A stretch of DNA of 64,000 nt from Kalmanozyma brasiliensis GHG001 (taxonomy: Eukaryota; Basidiomycota; Ustilaginomycetes; Ustilaginales): positions 124,001-188,000 of the forward strand of contig NW_015961958.1 in assembly GCF_000497045.1 (NCBI RefSeq), given 5' to 3'. Position 1 is the first letter of the stretch. Every line of letters begins with the position of its first letter. The notes beneath the pieces were generated by a model. That model was not told the DNA's origin. It worked only from the letters and a program-made list of their open reading frames with translations, and did not search any database. A program made the translations under genes and the position numbers. This document shows, piece after piece, positions 28,664 through 37,877 of the stretch.

Positions 28664-30376
28664 CTAGAATGTTGCGGCCGCATTGGCGCAGCTCGCCACG
28701 CCACCGAACAGGTTCAGTGGCCAACTGGAAAAGTAGAACTCGTACCGCTTGAGCTCCCTGCAGGTCTCTGCTAGCCCTTCCAGATCGAAGAGTTCGCCAA
28801 TGGGCATTCCCCACATGGCGAGGAAGGTCTCGTGCAACATGCACTCTCCCTCCTTCATCGGCCGCGCTTCAAAGGCCGGGCTATCGCCGGCGACGGCGGC
28901 AAAGTGGTTGTTCCACATAAACTCCTTCATCTCCTCGCCCTGTTCGACGCCTGCAAACGGCATGCCTCCTTCTGGGCTGGACCAGTCGGCGCGTTCTTGG
29001 GGTGAGAGCGAGTAGTAGCGCGCGGTGAAGCCGGAGCGAATAAGCAGAATGTCTCCGTGACGAAGTTGGACGTGCTGGTGCTTGGCTGTGGCGACTAGGT
29101 CGGCGACGGTGATGCGGAACCCTGTGCGGGGATCGTACCCTTTGCCACCGCCGTAGCCTGACCAGGAAGACCACTGATAGTTGCGTTCCACATCGCCGGT
29201 GCCGTGGTGGGAGAGGTACTCGAAAACGTCGAGTAGCACGCCGCGGCCGCAAATGCCGTGCTGGGCCAGGTGCTGAATTCCAAGCGCGTTCCTTTTTTGC
29301 GCTTCCTCAGTATTCCAGGACTGAGGATCGGCGGGTTGCGGGGAGGTGTCGTCAAACGTGTCCTGGATGCTAGCCCGAGATGCACCGCCGTAGAAAACGT
29401 TGAGAGGGAGATGCCCGAAATGGCGGCAAGAATCCCACTGAGAGCCAGACTGGGTGTTGAGCTCAAGCATCTCGTCGCTCACGGGGACCTTGGAGTCGGG
29501 ATCATCCCGAACCAGCACGTCGGGCTGCTTGGCTTTGACACCAGCGATGAAGGCATCGCGCGGCTCGGTGTATCCGGGTCCACCCTTGCCAAATGGCCGA
29601 TGAGTCAGCGCTTTTCGGCGGAAGAAGGGCTCAGCGGGCAGATGAACCGGCCAGTTGAGCGAGACGGTACGGCCTGTCTTGATGTTCTCCTTGGCGGCCC
29701 GGAGTACGACTGACTCGGTAAGGAGGTTGATGGTGCCAAGCTGGTCACCGCGTCCCCAGACGTCCCAGGCGCAGCCAGGCCAACCGCCTTCCGCTGGAAG
29801 TTCACGGTAGTCAGGTAGCGTCGCTGTGTCCCATTTCTCCGATGAGTTCGAGCTTGACGAGGTAGGGTGGTGGCGCGGAGCAGAAGTGAGACCGCTCAAC
29901 AAGCTAGGCGCCTGCTTGGCGGAGGAGGTGGCCAGGCCCAGCTGAGACGCAATAGCTGCCAGCCTGCGTCGAGCCTGCAGTGGGGACTCGTATTCTGCGA
30001 TCCGACGTCGCGCGTGCAGGGGAGACTCGTACTCGTACCACGCCTTGCCAGATGAGCCATCGCCTTGGTTCTTGTCTGAGGAGACATTCTTGGTGGTGAG
30101 AGCCATGGCTTGGAAGAGCCCCGCGGCCTGCGTGGCAGCAGCATGTCGAGTGGTGTTGACCGTCTTTGCGACCTGCTCGCCCGCTTCAGCTGCTACCTCG
30201 GCACCCTTGGAGGCAGCTTGTGTGGATGCTTGCGCTGCGAAGCCGCCAAAGCGGCTGGCGATGGAAGCGATGCGTTGGCGGTTGGATTCGTCTTCGGCGT
30301 GCGTACGGTCCTGGTCCTGAGAGTTGTTCTCTGGCGAGGCAGGCTTGGGCCCGGCCTTGCTGTCCGAATCAACCAT
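28664..30376 (-). CDS. Cyclase-family (kynurenine-formamidase-fold) protein with N-terminal extension
   Basis: A 570-residue protein. The region from about residue 190 to the end matches the cyclase/kynurenine formamidase family of metal-dependent hydrolases: WDVWGRGDQLGTINLLTES, LNWPVHLPAEPFF, the metal-site region TQSGSQWDSCRHFGHLP, GRGVLLDVFEYL, LRHGDILLIRSGFTARYY, and HETFLAMWGMPIGELFDLEG. Fungal members carry QWD---HFGH where bacterial ones have HxGTHxD, so the metal ligands look conserved in the fungal form. The N-terminal 190 residues are disordered or helical and include a two-copy 13-residue repeat (EYESPLHARRRIA / EYESPLQARRRLA). I cannot assign a substrate. The stops of this gene and GCN20 are only 100 bp apart. 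Confidence 0.82.
   Translation of the reverse strand: MVDSDSKAGPKPASPENNSQDQDRTHAEDESNRQRIASIASRFGGFAAQASTQAASKGAEVAAEAGEQVAKTVNTTRHAAATQAAGLFQAMALTTKNVSSDKNQGDGSSGKAWYEYESPLHARRRIAEYESPLQARRRLAAIASQLGLATSSAKQAPSLLSGLTSAPRHHPTSSSSNSSEKWDTATLPDYRELPAEGGWPGCAWDVWGRGDQLGTINLLTESVVLRAAKENIKTGRTVSLNWPVHLPAEPFFRRKALTHRPFGKGGPGYTEPRDAFIAGVKAKQPDVLVRDDPDSKVPVSDEMLELNTQSGSQWDSCRHFGHLPLNVFYGGASRASIQDTFDDTSPQPADPQSWNTEEAQKRNALGIQHLAQHGICGRGVLLDVFEYLSHHGTGDVERNYQWSSWSGYGGGKGYDPRTGFRITVADLVATAKHQHVQLRHGDILLIRSGFTARYYSLSPQERADWSSPEGGMPFAGVEQGEEMKEFMWNNHFAAVAGDSPAFEARPMKEGECMLHETFLAMWGMPIGELFDLEGLAETCRELKRYEFYFSSWPLNLFGGVASCANAAATF
29960..30037 (-). repeat. Two-copy 39-bp coding repeat in cyclase N-terminus
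   Basis: Two adjacent copies encode EYESPL(H/Q)ARRR(I/L)A. The copies are similar but not identical in DNA, so the duplication is not very recent. Confidence 0.75.
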
Positions 30377-30823
30377 TGCGTTGTTGGAGCTATGTGTGCT
30401 TGCAAGGTTGTCGAAGTGGTATCAGATGAGTCTGCTTCCAAGGGTATTGCGTGTTGCTCAGTCGGAATGTCGAGAGATGATGGAGGCAGGAAGGCTGTCA
30501 AGGTGAGGCGATATCGTACCTGAGTTTGTAGGCGAACGGGCCAAGATCAAGCTGCTTACCGGTGGTAACACATTGGAAAGCAACGCTTCCCCGCATGCTC
30601 AAAAGCAGGGTTTCAACTCTGCAGCTGCACGTTACCCCACACTGGAAATTTTTCATCGTGTTACGCCCGCAAATTAGACAAATTTCGATTTATCAATTCG
30701 ACTGTGATGAGAAGATCTGATTTTGCTGAAGAGGCCAACGCTTGGATCATCTTGAGAAGCTTTGTTCGTGATCACGATCAGCGCATTCAAAATCGTCAAG
30801 GCGCTGATAGCGTCACTCGGTCC
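30377..30823. promoter_or_regulatory. Divergent intergenic region, cyclase / FPGS
   Basis: A 447-bp region between divergent genes, with an AT-rich stretch (aaattagacaaatttcgatt at about 30671-30690). An in-frame ATG at 30707 could add 39 residues to the synthase, but those residues look neither conserved nor like a presequence. Confidence 0.45.
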
Positions 30824-32692
30824 ATGAAAGGGTCTTTGTCATTCCGCACACCTTTCCTCCCTACGCTCCGCAGCCGAGCTTGGATCACGACCGGCTCTTA
30901 TCCCTCGCCTAGAGCCATCAGCACCACCACAATTCGAGGGCTCTTCGAAACGCCCCGGTCACATCATCCCCGGCCTGCATCAGCTATCGCAGCTATGACG
31001 ACCTCCGCGCAAGTGGCTAGCGGAAGCAGCAGTGTCGGTTTCGCACCAGCTCTTCGCACCTATGATGACGCAATAGATGCGCTGAACTCGCTACAGAGTA
31101 ATGCTGCCACCATCGAAGCACTTCGCAAGTCGGGAGGGCGGCTGCTCGACTTTGCCATCCCAGAGATGGTGGAATACTTGGAACGCATCGGCTACAGCAC
31201 ATCCGATCTCAACCGGCTCAATGTGATCCACGTCACGGGGACTAAAGGCAAAGGCAGCACGTCTGCGTTCGTCGATTCGCTGCTCCGACAACTGACACCG
31301 GCGGAATCATCTTCGAAGCCAAAGGTCGGACTGTACACATCACCGCACATGACGAGCGTCCGCGAGCGCATCCGTATCAACGGTCAGCCGGTATCGCACG
31401 AGCTCTTCACCAAGTACTTTTGGGAGGTGTGGGACCGGTTGTCAGAGAATCCTGATCGCAAGTTCGACCTGACCCCACTGCGACCCGTCTACTTCCGCTT
31501 CCTGACGCTTCTTGCGTTCCACATCTTCCTATCAGAAGGTGTGCAGCCGGTCATTCTCGAAGTCGGCATCGGTGGAAAGTACGATTCGACTAACATTGTC
31601 CCCAAGTGTGTCGTTGCTGGTATCACTCAGCTCGGACTGGACCACACGGCAATTCTTGGCAACACGGTGGAAGAGATCGCAGTGCAGAAGGCAGGCATCT
31701 TCAAGCCCCAGGCTCCGGCTGTTTGCTGGGCGCAACAACCAGGCAAAGCGTTGGATGAGGTCAAGAGGATAGCAACCGAGGTCGGCGTGAGCGATCTGCA
31801 GATCGTCGATGTACACCCTGCTCTGCGATCAGAAGAGACTGCGCTGGGGACAAATAACAGAAATGCTGTGACCCTTGGCCTTCCAGGCGCTCATCAGCGG
31901 ACGAACGCAAGCGTCGCTTTGGAGCTGGTCAATGCATATCTTGACTCGGAGGCGGGCCGTGCCATGTTCAAGGAGACCTCGCATCGGGCATCGGCTTCGG
32001 CGGACAACGGCACCAGCTCGCTTACGCCATGGCAAAGGAAGGGTCTGGAGGATGCAAGGTGGCCAGGGCGATGCCAGACGGTGCCGACCGCTCGGTCCGG
32101 TCTGGGACTGACTTGGTACTTGGACGGCGCACATACCACCGACTCGCTGAGCGTCTGCCTCGGCTGGTTCACGGCACGTCAGCAGCGTCAATCCACTGGA
32201 CGAGCCAACAAGCGCATCTTTGTGTTCAACTGCACTAACGGCCGTAGTGCGCACGAGCTGCTCTCGTCCGTCCTGGACACCGTGGAGAAGAGCCTCGGCG
32301 GCCAGAATTCATCTTCAACCGGCGAGTCGAGGTATGCGCTAGCCAAGGACTACTTTGACGAAGTCATCTTCACGACCAACATCACGTTTGAAGGAGGCGG
32401 CTGGTCATCGGAGCTGACATCCAAGCTACTGGACGACAAAGATCTGGTCAACCTGACGGTGCAGAACCAGCTGGCAGAGACATGGAAGGAGCTTGTGCCC
32501 GGATCTTCGACGGAAGTACGCATCACACCTAGTATCCAGGCGATGCACAATCATGTGGTAGAGCTGGCACAAAAGGGTGGCGGTGTAGACTGCTTGGTGT
32601 CGGGATCGCTTCACTTGGTGGGCGGCGTCATGGCCCACCTGCAGCAGAGCGGGTGTCTGGACGACTCGCTCGTGTCGACGGTGCAGCCTTGA
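30824..32692 (+). CDS. Folylpolyglutamate synthase
   Basis: A 622-residue enzyme that adds glutamates to folates in an ATP-dependent reaction, retaining them in cytosol and mitochondria. The P-loop NVIHVTGTKGKGSTSAFVDS (about 137-146 from this start), VGLYTSPHMTSVRERIRING, the metal and substrate segment ILEVGIGGKYDSTNIV, TQLGLDHTAILGNTVEEIA, KAGIFKP and WYLDGAHTTDS are all family blocks. Three in-frame ATGs exist: 30707, 30824 and 30995. From 30824 the first 57 residues are rich in Arg, Ser and Thr without acids (MKGSLSFRTPFLPTLRSRAW), a mitochondrial-type presequence. From 30995 the product begins just before the conserved part and would be cytosolic. The C-terminal QSGCLDDSLVSTVQP is intact. 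Confidence 0.93.
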   Translation: MKGSLSFRTPFLPTLRSRAWITTGSYPSPRAISTTTIRGLFETPRSHHPRPASAIAAMTTSAQVASGSSSVGFAPALRTYDDAIDALNSLQSNAATIEALRKSGGRLLDFAIPEMVEYLERIGYSTSDLNRLNVIHVTGTKGKGSTSAFVDSLLRQLTPAESSSKPKVGLYTSPHMTSVRERIRINGQPVSHELFTKYFWEVWDRLSENPDRKFDLTPLRPVYFRFLTLLAFHIFLSEGVQPVILEVGIGGKYDSTNIVPKCVVAGITQLGLDHTAILGNTVEEIAVQKAGIFKPQAPAVCWAQQPGKALDEVKRIATEVGVSDLQIVDVHPALRSEETALGTNNRNAVTLGLPGAHQRTNASVALELVNAYLDSEAGRAMFKETSHRASASADNGTSSLTPWQRKGLEDARWPGRCQTVPTARSGLGLTWYLDGAHTTDSLSVCLGWFTARQQRQSTGRANKRIFVFNCTNGRSAHELLSSVLDTVEKSLGGQNSSSTGESRYALAKDYFDEVIFTTNITFEGGGWSSELTSKLLDDKDLVNLTVQNQLAETWKELVPGSSTEVRITPSIQAMHNHVVELAQKGGGVDCLVSGSLHLVGGVMAHLQQSGCLDDSLVSTVQP

Positions 32693-33678
32693 GGATGGTT
32701 GACAGGTGGTCCAAGACATCCGAGGGGCTCGTTGCAGCAGCTAGGACTTCTTCTGCAACGGCACACGCTTCGACAGGGTCCAACCCTCTCGAGACAGGAG
32801 GTTTGTTGGCTGTCAATCCACAAATCCTCGTCACTTCGCACAGCGGCGTGTCGATCCAAACAAAAAATTATTTATAAAAATAAATCAGAAATGGCATGCG
32901 TGTGTGCGTGCTGAAGGCGAGGCGAGATGGGAATCATCATCCGACAGTCGAACGAATCACACAGCTGTGCACCGAGTGTGACTTGAGCACATGATGCGGC
33001 GTTGTTGTCCGGTCACACGCATGCTTGCTGTGCTTGTTGGTGGGCGTACAGGCAGAGAACGTCGTTGCTGTGATGAGGCAACGGTGTGTGTGCATCTCTG
33101 AGACAAGCAGCGGAGTTTCGCGAGCCACGCTCAGACCAAACCCCTGAGAGTGAAAGCCCCTGTTCTTGTCGCAGCGGCGGCTTCAGGACGCACATTTTTT
33201 ACGCTCACGCTCACGCACACGCACGCTGACGACCCTGACGTGTGAGTGATCTTCGCCGTACCTGATCAGCTCTTCTTCCCTTCGCTTCCACTCGCACCTT
33301 CCTCTGTCTTCCCTTCGTTGGTCTTCGTCCTACTTTCCGCCTCTTCTTCATTGGCCTCATTGCGATCGGATTCTCTGACGACCATTAACGCCCAGTTGAC
33401 GAAATCCCAGCGCACCGGCCTTTCATCTTCAATACCACTCGCAGCTTCACGACACAGCTGCCAGCTTCTTTCATCCTTGACCTTGTGCATCGGATCAATA
33501 AAGGCTCCCAGCTCTACTCGTCTTTGCACTTTTTTCTTGGACTCCTTGTCAATACGGCCTCCTGCGAAAGCTCACTTCAGAACAGCAACCCATTCTCGCC
33601 GAGCTCTGAGGACACAGCTCTTGCTTCAGTCTTTGATATCGTACTGGCACCATCTCCAGTCAGCGTCATCCCAAGATC
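32693..33678. other. Intergenic region, FPGS to Pin4-like gene
   Basis: A 986-bp region. It has an AT-rich patch at 32862-32890 with a small inverted repeat (ttattt, 4 bases, aaataa; 32868-32883), likely near the FPGS 3' end, and a CACGCA-type low-complexity run near 33200-33230. The last 400 bases are C/T-rich leader for the next gene. Open frames here have no family match. Confidence 0.4.
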
Positions 33679-35739
33679 ATGATGTCGACAGACTCGATCC
33701 ACAACGCCTTCCGTGGCATCAACCTCAACGATCCGCAGCAGGACCCTAGGAAGCAGCAGCTGCAGCAGCAACAGCAGTACTACCAACAGCAGCAGCATCA
33801 TACCAACACCAGTCCGACACGCCAGACTCACGCCGCCTCCTTTCGCTCGCCGACCGTTCTGACTTCCGATCTCCCCGGCCAACCTGGCTACAATAGCTCC
33901 AGCGTTGGGGCCTCACACCCCGCCAATGCTCAGGCCTCCGGCTCCTTTGGTCCAAGTGCCGCCTCCCGCTTCGAGCGCTTCTTTCCCTCTTCTCCCAATG
34001 CCACCAGCTCCAATCCTTCTTCCGCTGGTCAGACCTTCACCAGCTCCATGGGTTCTGCCGCTGGTCATGCTGCTAACAGCGCCTTTGGGAGCTTCGGCCA
34101 CAACATCGCTCCCGGCAGCGTAGGCAGCTCTGGAATCGGCTCGGGTCACTTTGGCTCCAACAGCAACGGTGTCCGCAAGACCTCGAGCCGTGCTGCCATC
34201 CCCTCGCAGTGGAGCACGCAGGACCCTTCCCTGCTCGGCTTATCGTCCGGCACTTCACCTCCAAAGAACGCAGGCTCGCTTCAGTCCTATCAGCAGGTAG
34301 ACCCCACAGCTAGTGGCGGTGATGACGATGTCATCCCTACTGCCATCGTCGTCAAGAACATTCCCTTTAGCGTCAAGCGCGAGCAGCTGCTTCAGATCAT
34401 TGAAGATCTCGGCATTCCCATGCCCTACGCTTTCAACTATCACTTTGATCAAGGCGTCTTCCGCGGCCTCGCTTTCGCCAACTTCCAAAGTGCAGAGGAA
34501 GCTGACGCTGTCGTCGCTGCTCTCAATGGCTTCGATGTCAGTGGACGCAAGCTCCGTGTCGAGTACAAGAAGGTGCTTCAGGCTGGCGAGAAGGAGCGCA
34601 TCGAGAAAGAAAAGGCCATCAAGAGGATGCAGAGCATGCAGCTCGAGAAGGAGCGACGTCGTCAGAACGATGAATATGGCGCCAACGCTTACCTCATGCC
34701 CGGTTACAATGGCAATGGGCAGATGTCCTCGGATACTTATGCCGCTGACCCCGCCGCGCAGCAGGGCAGCTTCAATGGTGTTTCTGCTCCACTCACTGCC
34801 GACTCGCTCAGGAAGGTGCCCTCGTCACAGCGACTCGCCGTCGCCACTGCCGAGAGGACCGCCGGTCCATTGTCGTCGTTCGTAAGCAACCCAGGCGCTA
34901 GCAGCGGCGGTAAGAAGGAAGAGCTCGATCTCAACGATGCAGCCTCACTCGAGATCTATTCTCGCGTTCTGCTGTTCAAGGACGACCGTATGCGTGACGA
35001 GCTTTCCTTCTCTCGCAGCCTGACCCCTCTCGAGCGCCGCACCGTCCACTTGGTCGCACAAAGGCTTGGCCTCTTCCACTACTCAATGGGTGAGGGCGAT
35101 GAGCGTTACGTGATCGTCACTAAGAACGACGTCAGCCCGCAATCTCGACCTCTTCGTAGCCAAGCCTCCACCATTGGCCGCGGACAGCGATCTCTTGGCA
35201 TTGACACTGCAGGGGCGAGTGGATTCTTGGGCCCTGGCAGTGCTGCCACCACAGGTCGCACGGGACTCCGGCCCAAAAAGTCGGCTCCGGACATGCTGCG
35301 GGATCGTGACGGCTCTACCGGCTACAGCGCCTCGAACAAGTACCTCAACAACGGCAACCTCGCAGCGCGCAACTCCAACACCAACCTTCGCGATGGCTAT
35401 GCGTCCACCTCGGGTCGTCGATCCCAAAACATGAGCAGCAACACTGGAGGTGCTGCAGGCCTCCAGAACCTCTTTGCCTCGCCGTTCGACGCCAACGCCA
35501 ACGGCAACACATCGCCAACTCACTCGAACCTCATCCGTCAACCACGTGGACCGCCTACGCCTGGTAGCGATCTGCGCAACTTTGCTGTTCGCTCGCGTGT
35601 CGCCACTTCGGGCAGTACCGGCCACAGCAGCGGTGCGGGCAGCATGTCGCCCCCGCCACAGCTCCACGTGAACGGCAGCCCGACAAAGACGGACGGTGCA
35701 TTTGCCGAGGCCACTACGCATGATCCGCTGGAATTTTAG
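33679..35739 (+). CDS. RRM and R3H protein of the Pin4/Cip family
   Basis: A 686-residue RNA-binding protein. A Gln-rich start (residues about 25-40) and a Ser/Gly-rich segment precede an RRM at about 218-300: TAIVVKNIPFSVKREQLLQI, FNYHFDQGVFRGLAFANFQS, AVVAALNGFDVSGRKLRVEY. A Glu/Lys/Arg coiled coil follows (EKERIEKEKAIKRMQSMQLE). A second domain at about 418-475 is R3H: EIYSRVLLFKDDRMRDELSF then LERRTVHLVAQRLGLFHYS (RRTVH has the RxxxH pair). The combination of this RRM with a downstream R3H is that of budding yeast Pin4 and fission yeast Cip1/Cip2, which bind mRNA and act in stress and cell-cycle control. The tail is low complexity. The start may be 33679 or 33682. Confidence 0.86.
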   Translation: MMSTDSIHNAFRGINLNDPQQDPRKQQLQQQQQYYQQQQHHTNTSPTRQTHAASFRSPTVLTSDLPGQPGYNSSSVGASHPANAQASGSFGPSAASRFERFFPSSPNATSSNPSSAGQTFTSSMGSAAGHAANSAFGSFGHNIAPGSVGSSGIGSGHFGSNSNGVRKTSSRAAIPSQWSTQDPSLLGLSSGTSPPKNAGSLQSYQQVDPTASGGDDDVIPTAIVVKNIPFSVKREQLLQIIEDLGIPMPYAFNYHFDQGVFRGLAFANFQSAEEADAVVAALNGFDVSGRKLRVEYKKVLQAGEKERIEKEKAIKRMQSMQLEKERRRQNDEYGANAYLMPGYNGNGQMSSDTYAADPAAQQGSFNGVSAPLTADSLRKVPSSQRLAVATAERTAGPLSSFVSNPGASSGGKKEELDLNDAASLEIYSRVLLFKDDRMRDELSFSRSLTPLERRTVHLVAQRLGLFHYSMGEGDERYVIVTKNDVSPQSRPLRSQASTIGRGQRSLGIDTAGASGFLGPGSAATTGRTGLRPKKSAPDMLRDRDGSTGYSASNKYLNNGNLAARNSNTNLRDGYASTSGRRSQNMSSNTGGAAGLQNLFASPFDANANGNTSPTHSNLIRQPRGPPTPGSDLRNFAVRSRVATSGSTGHSSGAGSMSPPPQLHVNGSPTKTDGAFAEATTHDPLEF

Positions 35740-35870
35740 TTCGCATTGATAGGTTCGATTCATAGCATGGTTCGTTTGTGTTCAATCCAATTGCATTGTC
35801 TCCCGATTCTTTGCAGCAGTGTGAAGAGTGCATTGCGATCCTTGCTCTGAGATCGGGCTACAAGGACAGC

Positions 35871-37376
35871 CTATGAGAAACGATCGGCGAGACGTCCGCC
35901 TCCGCCCAGTCTGCCTAGCAAGTCATTTCCGCCGCCCATTCGCTTCGCCAGGCTACCCTTGCCCTCGTCGCCACCCCAGCGATCGTCAAACCCAGGTGCC
36001 TTCATCCTGCCCCTCCCCTTGACTCGGACTCGATCCGAATCTTCGCGACGGCCAGGAGAGAGCTCTCTCTGGTGATCACGGTGACGTGAGCGGCGGTGAT
36101 CTTCCAGCTCTGCATCCATGGCCTCCATATCGGAGCGACGCGGACGGCGGTCTCGATTCCTGCGACCGGATCGCTCCGGATCCTCCGTCGAAAGCGCATC
36201 ATAAGCGTCATGGCCCCATCGTTCTCCGTCGTCTCTGCGTCCCCTCCTCCTTCCACCGTCCCTTGATGAGAATCGATCCATCAGATCGCCATCATTGCGT
36301 CTCCCTCGAGATCTTGCCTGCACCGCATCCGCCATCATCTCGCCCGCCCTGCGCTCCGGCTCTTCATCCCTTGACGCAACGTGTCTGTCCAGCTCTGCAT
36401 CCAGCTCGTTCAACTCGCGTCTCCTTCCATCGCCCTCGGTCGGCTTGTAGTCCGGGAAGAGCTCCACAGCCTCCTTCGCCTCGCCCACCTGCAGGAGCTT
36501 GGGTACGATCTCTCTACCCGCCTCGTATCCATGCCTCTTATACCACTGACTCTTTGTTGATGCGCGGTTCTCCTTCCTGTCGATGTCCGTGACTGCGTGT
36601 CGCAACCACAATGATCCCCGGAGCTTCAGCAGGTCGCGCACCTCGCGTGGTTGCTTCGCTGACCGATCAGCCTCCTCCATCTCGCGGTAGATCTCGGGTA
36701 CATCGTCTGGCAGGGTCGATGCTTCCTCCTTGTGACTGCGTTCGGTGAGGGCAGCTTGGCGCTCGACGTGCGTGTAGAGCTTGGCGGGGACTCGATGCGC
36801 CCGACGAGGAGTGACGAGCGAAGTGATGTACTCGGAATGCCACGAGTCGGGGTCGTACTCGAGGAGGGTTTCGATGTTCGGCAGCGGCATATCGTCTTGC
36901 ATCGCATCGGCGGGCGTGGAGGGGACGAGGTACTCCAGCCCCAAACGTGCGGATCGCTCATCCGGAAAGACAACCTTGCACGACTGATCGTCGATCCATT
37001 CGAGACCGAGAGGCTGAGCACCGAAGTGAGTGAGATAGGCAAAAAGACGAGAGGTGGAGAGCTGCGTGATGGGCGAGCCCTCAATGAGGAGCGTCTCGAG
37101 GCGGATGTCGGATCCGCTTTCGACGGGGGGAGGGTCCGGAATGGAGGATGGTGTTTCGTCGCCTACCAGAGCTGCGTCGTCGAGAGAAGGCTCGGCGCCG
37201 GAGGAAGGGGCGGGCCCACGCTGTGCGCCTGCTTCAACGGCTTGGTCCGTGGGAAGGGCGTAGAATCGTGATGTGGGCTGTGTGGGGCCGGAAACGTCTT
37301 CCATGGCATCGTCATGCATAGGCACAGCGCTCGAGTCGATCTCCGCAGAGCCATAGTCTAGCGCTACGTCCGCCAT
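35871..37376 (-). CDS. NCBP3-like nuclear cap-binding protein
   Basis: A 501-residue protein. Residues about 90-150 (IRLETLLIEGSPITQLSTSR, LEWIDDQSCKVVFPDERSAR) match the RRM-like domain of NCBP3 (C17orf85), which partners with the cap-binding complex in mRNA export in animals. The second family block is the WLRHAVTDIDRKENRASTKS, QWYKRHGYE region (about 258-285; NCBP3 has an equivalent -WLR-AT---D and -YY-KYGNP-YGG). The remainder is Arg/Asp/Gly-rich, with RGRR and RRxR clusters that could bind RNA and serve as nuclear signals. It converges on the Pin4-like gene, with 131 bp between stops. Function in a fungus is inferred from the animal protein. Confidence 0.74.
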   Translation of the reverse strand: MADVALDYGSAEIDSSAVPMHDDAMEDVSGPTQPTSRFYALPTDQAVEAGAQRGPAPSSGAEPSLDDAALVGDETPSSIPDPPPVESGSDIRLETLLIEGSPITQLSTSRLFAYLTHFGAQPLGLEWIDDQSCKVVFPDERSARLGLEYLVPSTPADAMQDDMPLPNIETLLEYDPDSWHSEYITSLVTPRRAHRVPAKLYTHVERQAALTERSHKEEASTLPDDVPEIYREMEEADRSAKQPREVRDLLKLRGSLWLRHAVTDIDRKENRASTKSQWYKRHGYEAGREIVPKLLQVGEAKEAVELFPDYKPTEGDGRRRELNELDAELDRHVASRDEEPERRAGEMMADAVQARSRGRRNDGDLMDRFSSRDGGRRRGRRDDGERWGHDAYDALSTEDPERSGRRNRDRRPRRSDMEAMDAELEDHRRSRHRDHQRELSPGRREDSDRVRVKGRGRMKAPGFDDRWGGDEGKGSLAKRMGGGNDLLGRLGGGGRLADRFS

Positions 37377-37877
37377 CTTGGTATCCGTATTGCAGCTGCA
37401 AGAGGGTCGGTGGAGTTGATGATGAGAAGATCGTGGAGTTGCGCTTCGAAAACGCGCTGAATTGTCTGCATCACGCGATCCGCCTCTCAGCTTGAGGAGA
37501 ATCGGCCCGATTGCGAGCCTAATTTGTCCCTGTCAGCCTGCATCTCGGCTCAGTGGGGCGTGTGGGAAAGTGACACATGCAAAGGTCCTGCGCATTGACC
37601 CCACGCTTGCTTATTGTGTGCTTTCGGCTTCCAGCACCCATCACATCCCCCTTTCATCAGCTGCGCAAGGTGTGTGCTCGTTCAACCCACAACAGCTTCA
37701 CACAGCCATATAAGAGAGCATCGGCGCAGCCTCGACGCGCCCTCACTTGCTCCCATGTCCTAAACAGAAGGCGGTGCGGATCAAGAGCTGCGGATAGCAA
37801 GCTGGGTCACTTCCGCATACCTCCTACTGCCAGATCCTCTTCTCTGCCATTGCGAGCATACAAATCAACACCAGCAC
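37377..37877. promoter_or_regulatory. Divergent intergenic region, NCBP3-like / MATH-BTB
   Basis: A 501-bp shared upstream region. A TATA-like tataagaga at about 37708-37716 lies 160 bp before the MATH-BTB start. No other element is evident. Confidence 0.45.
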
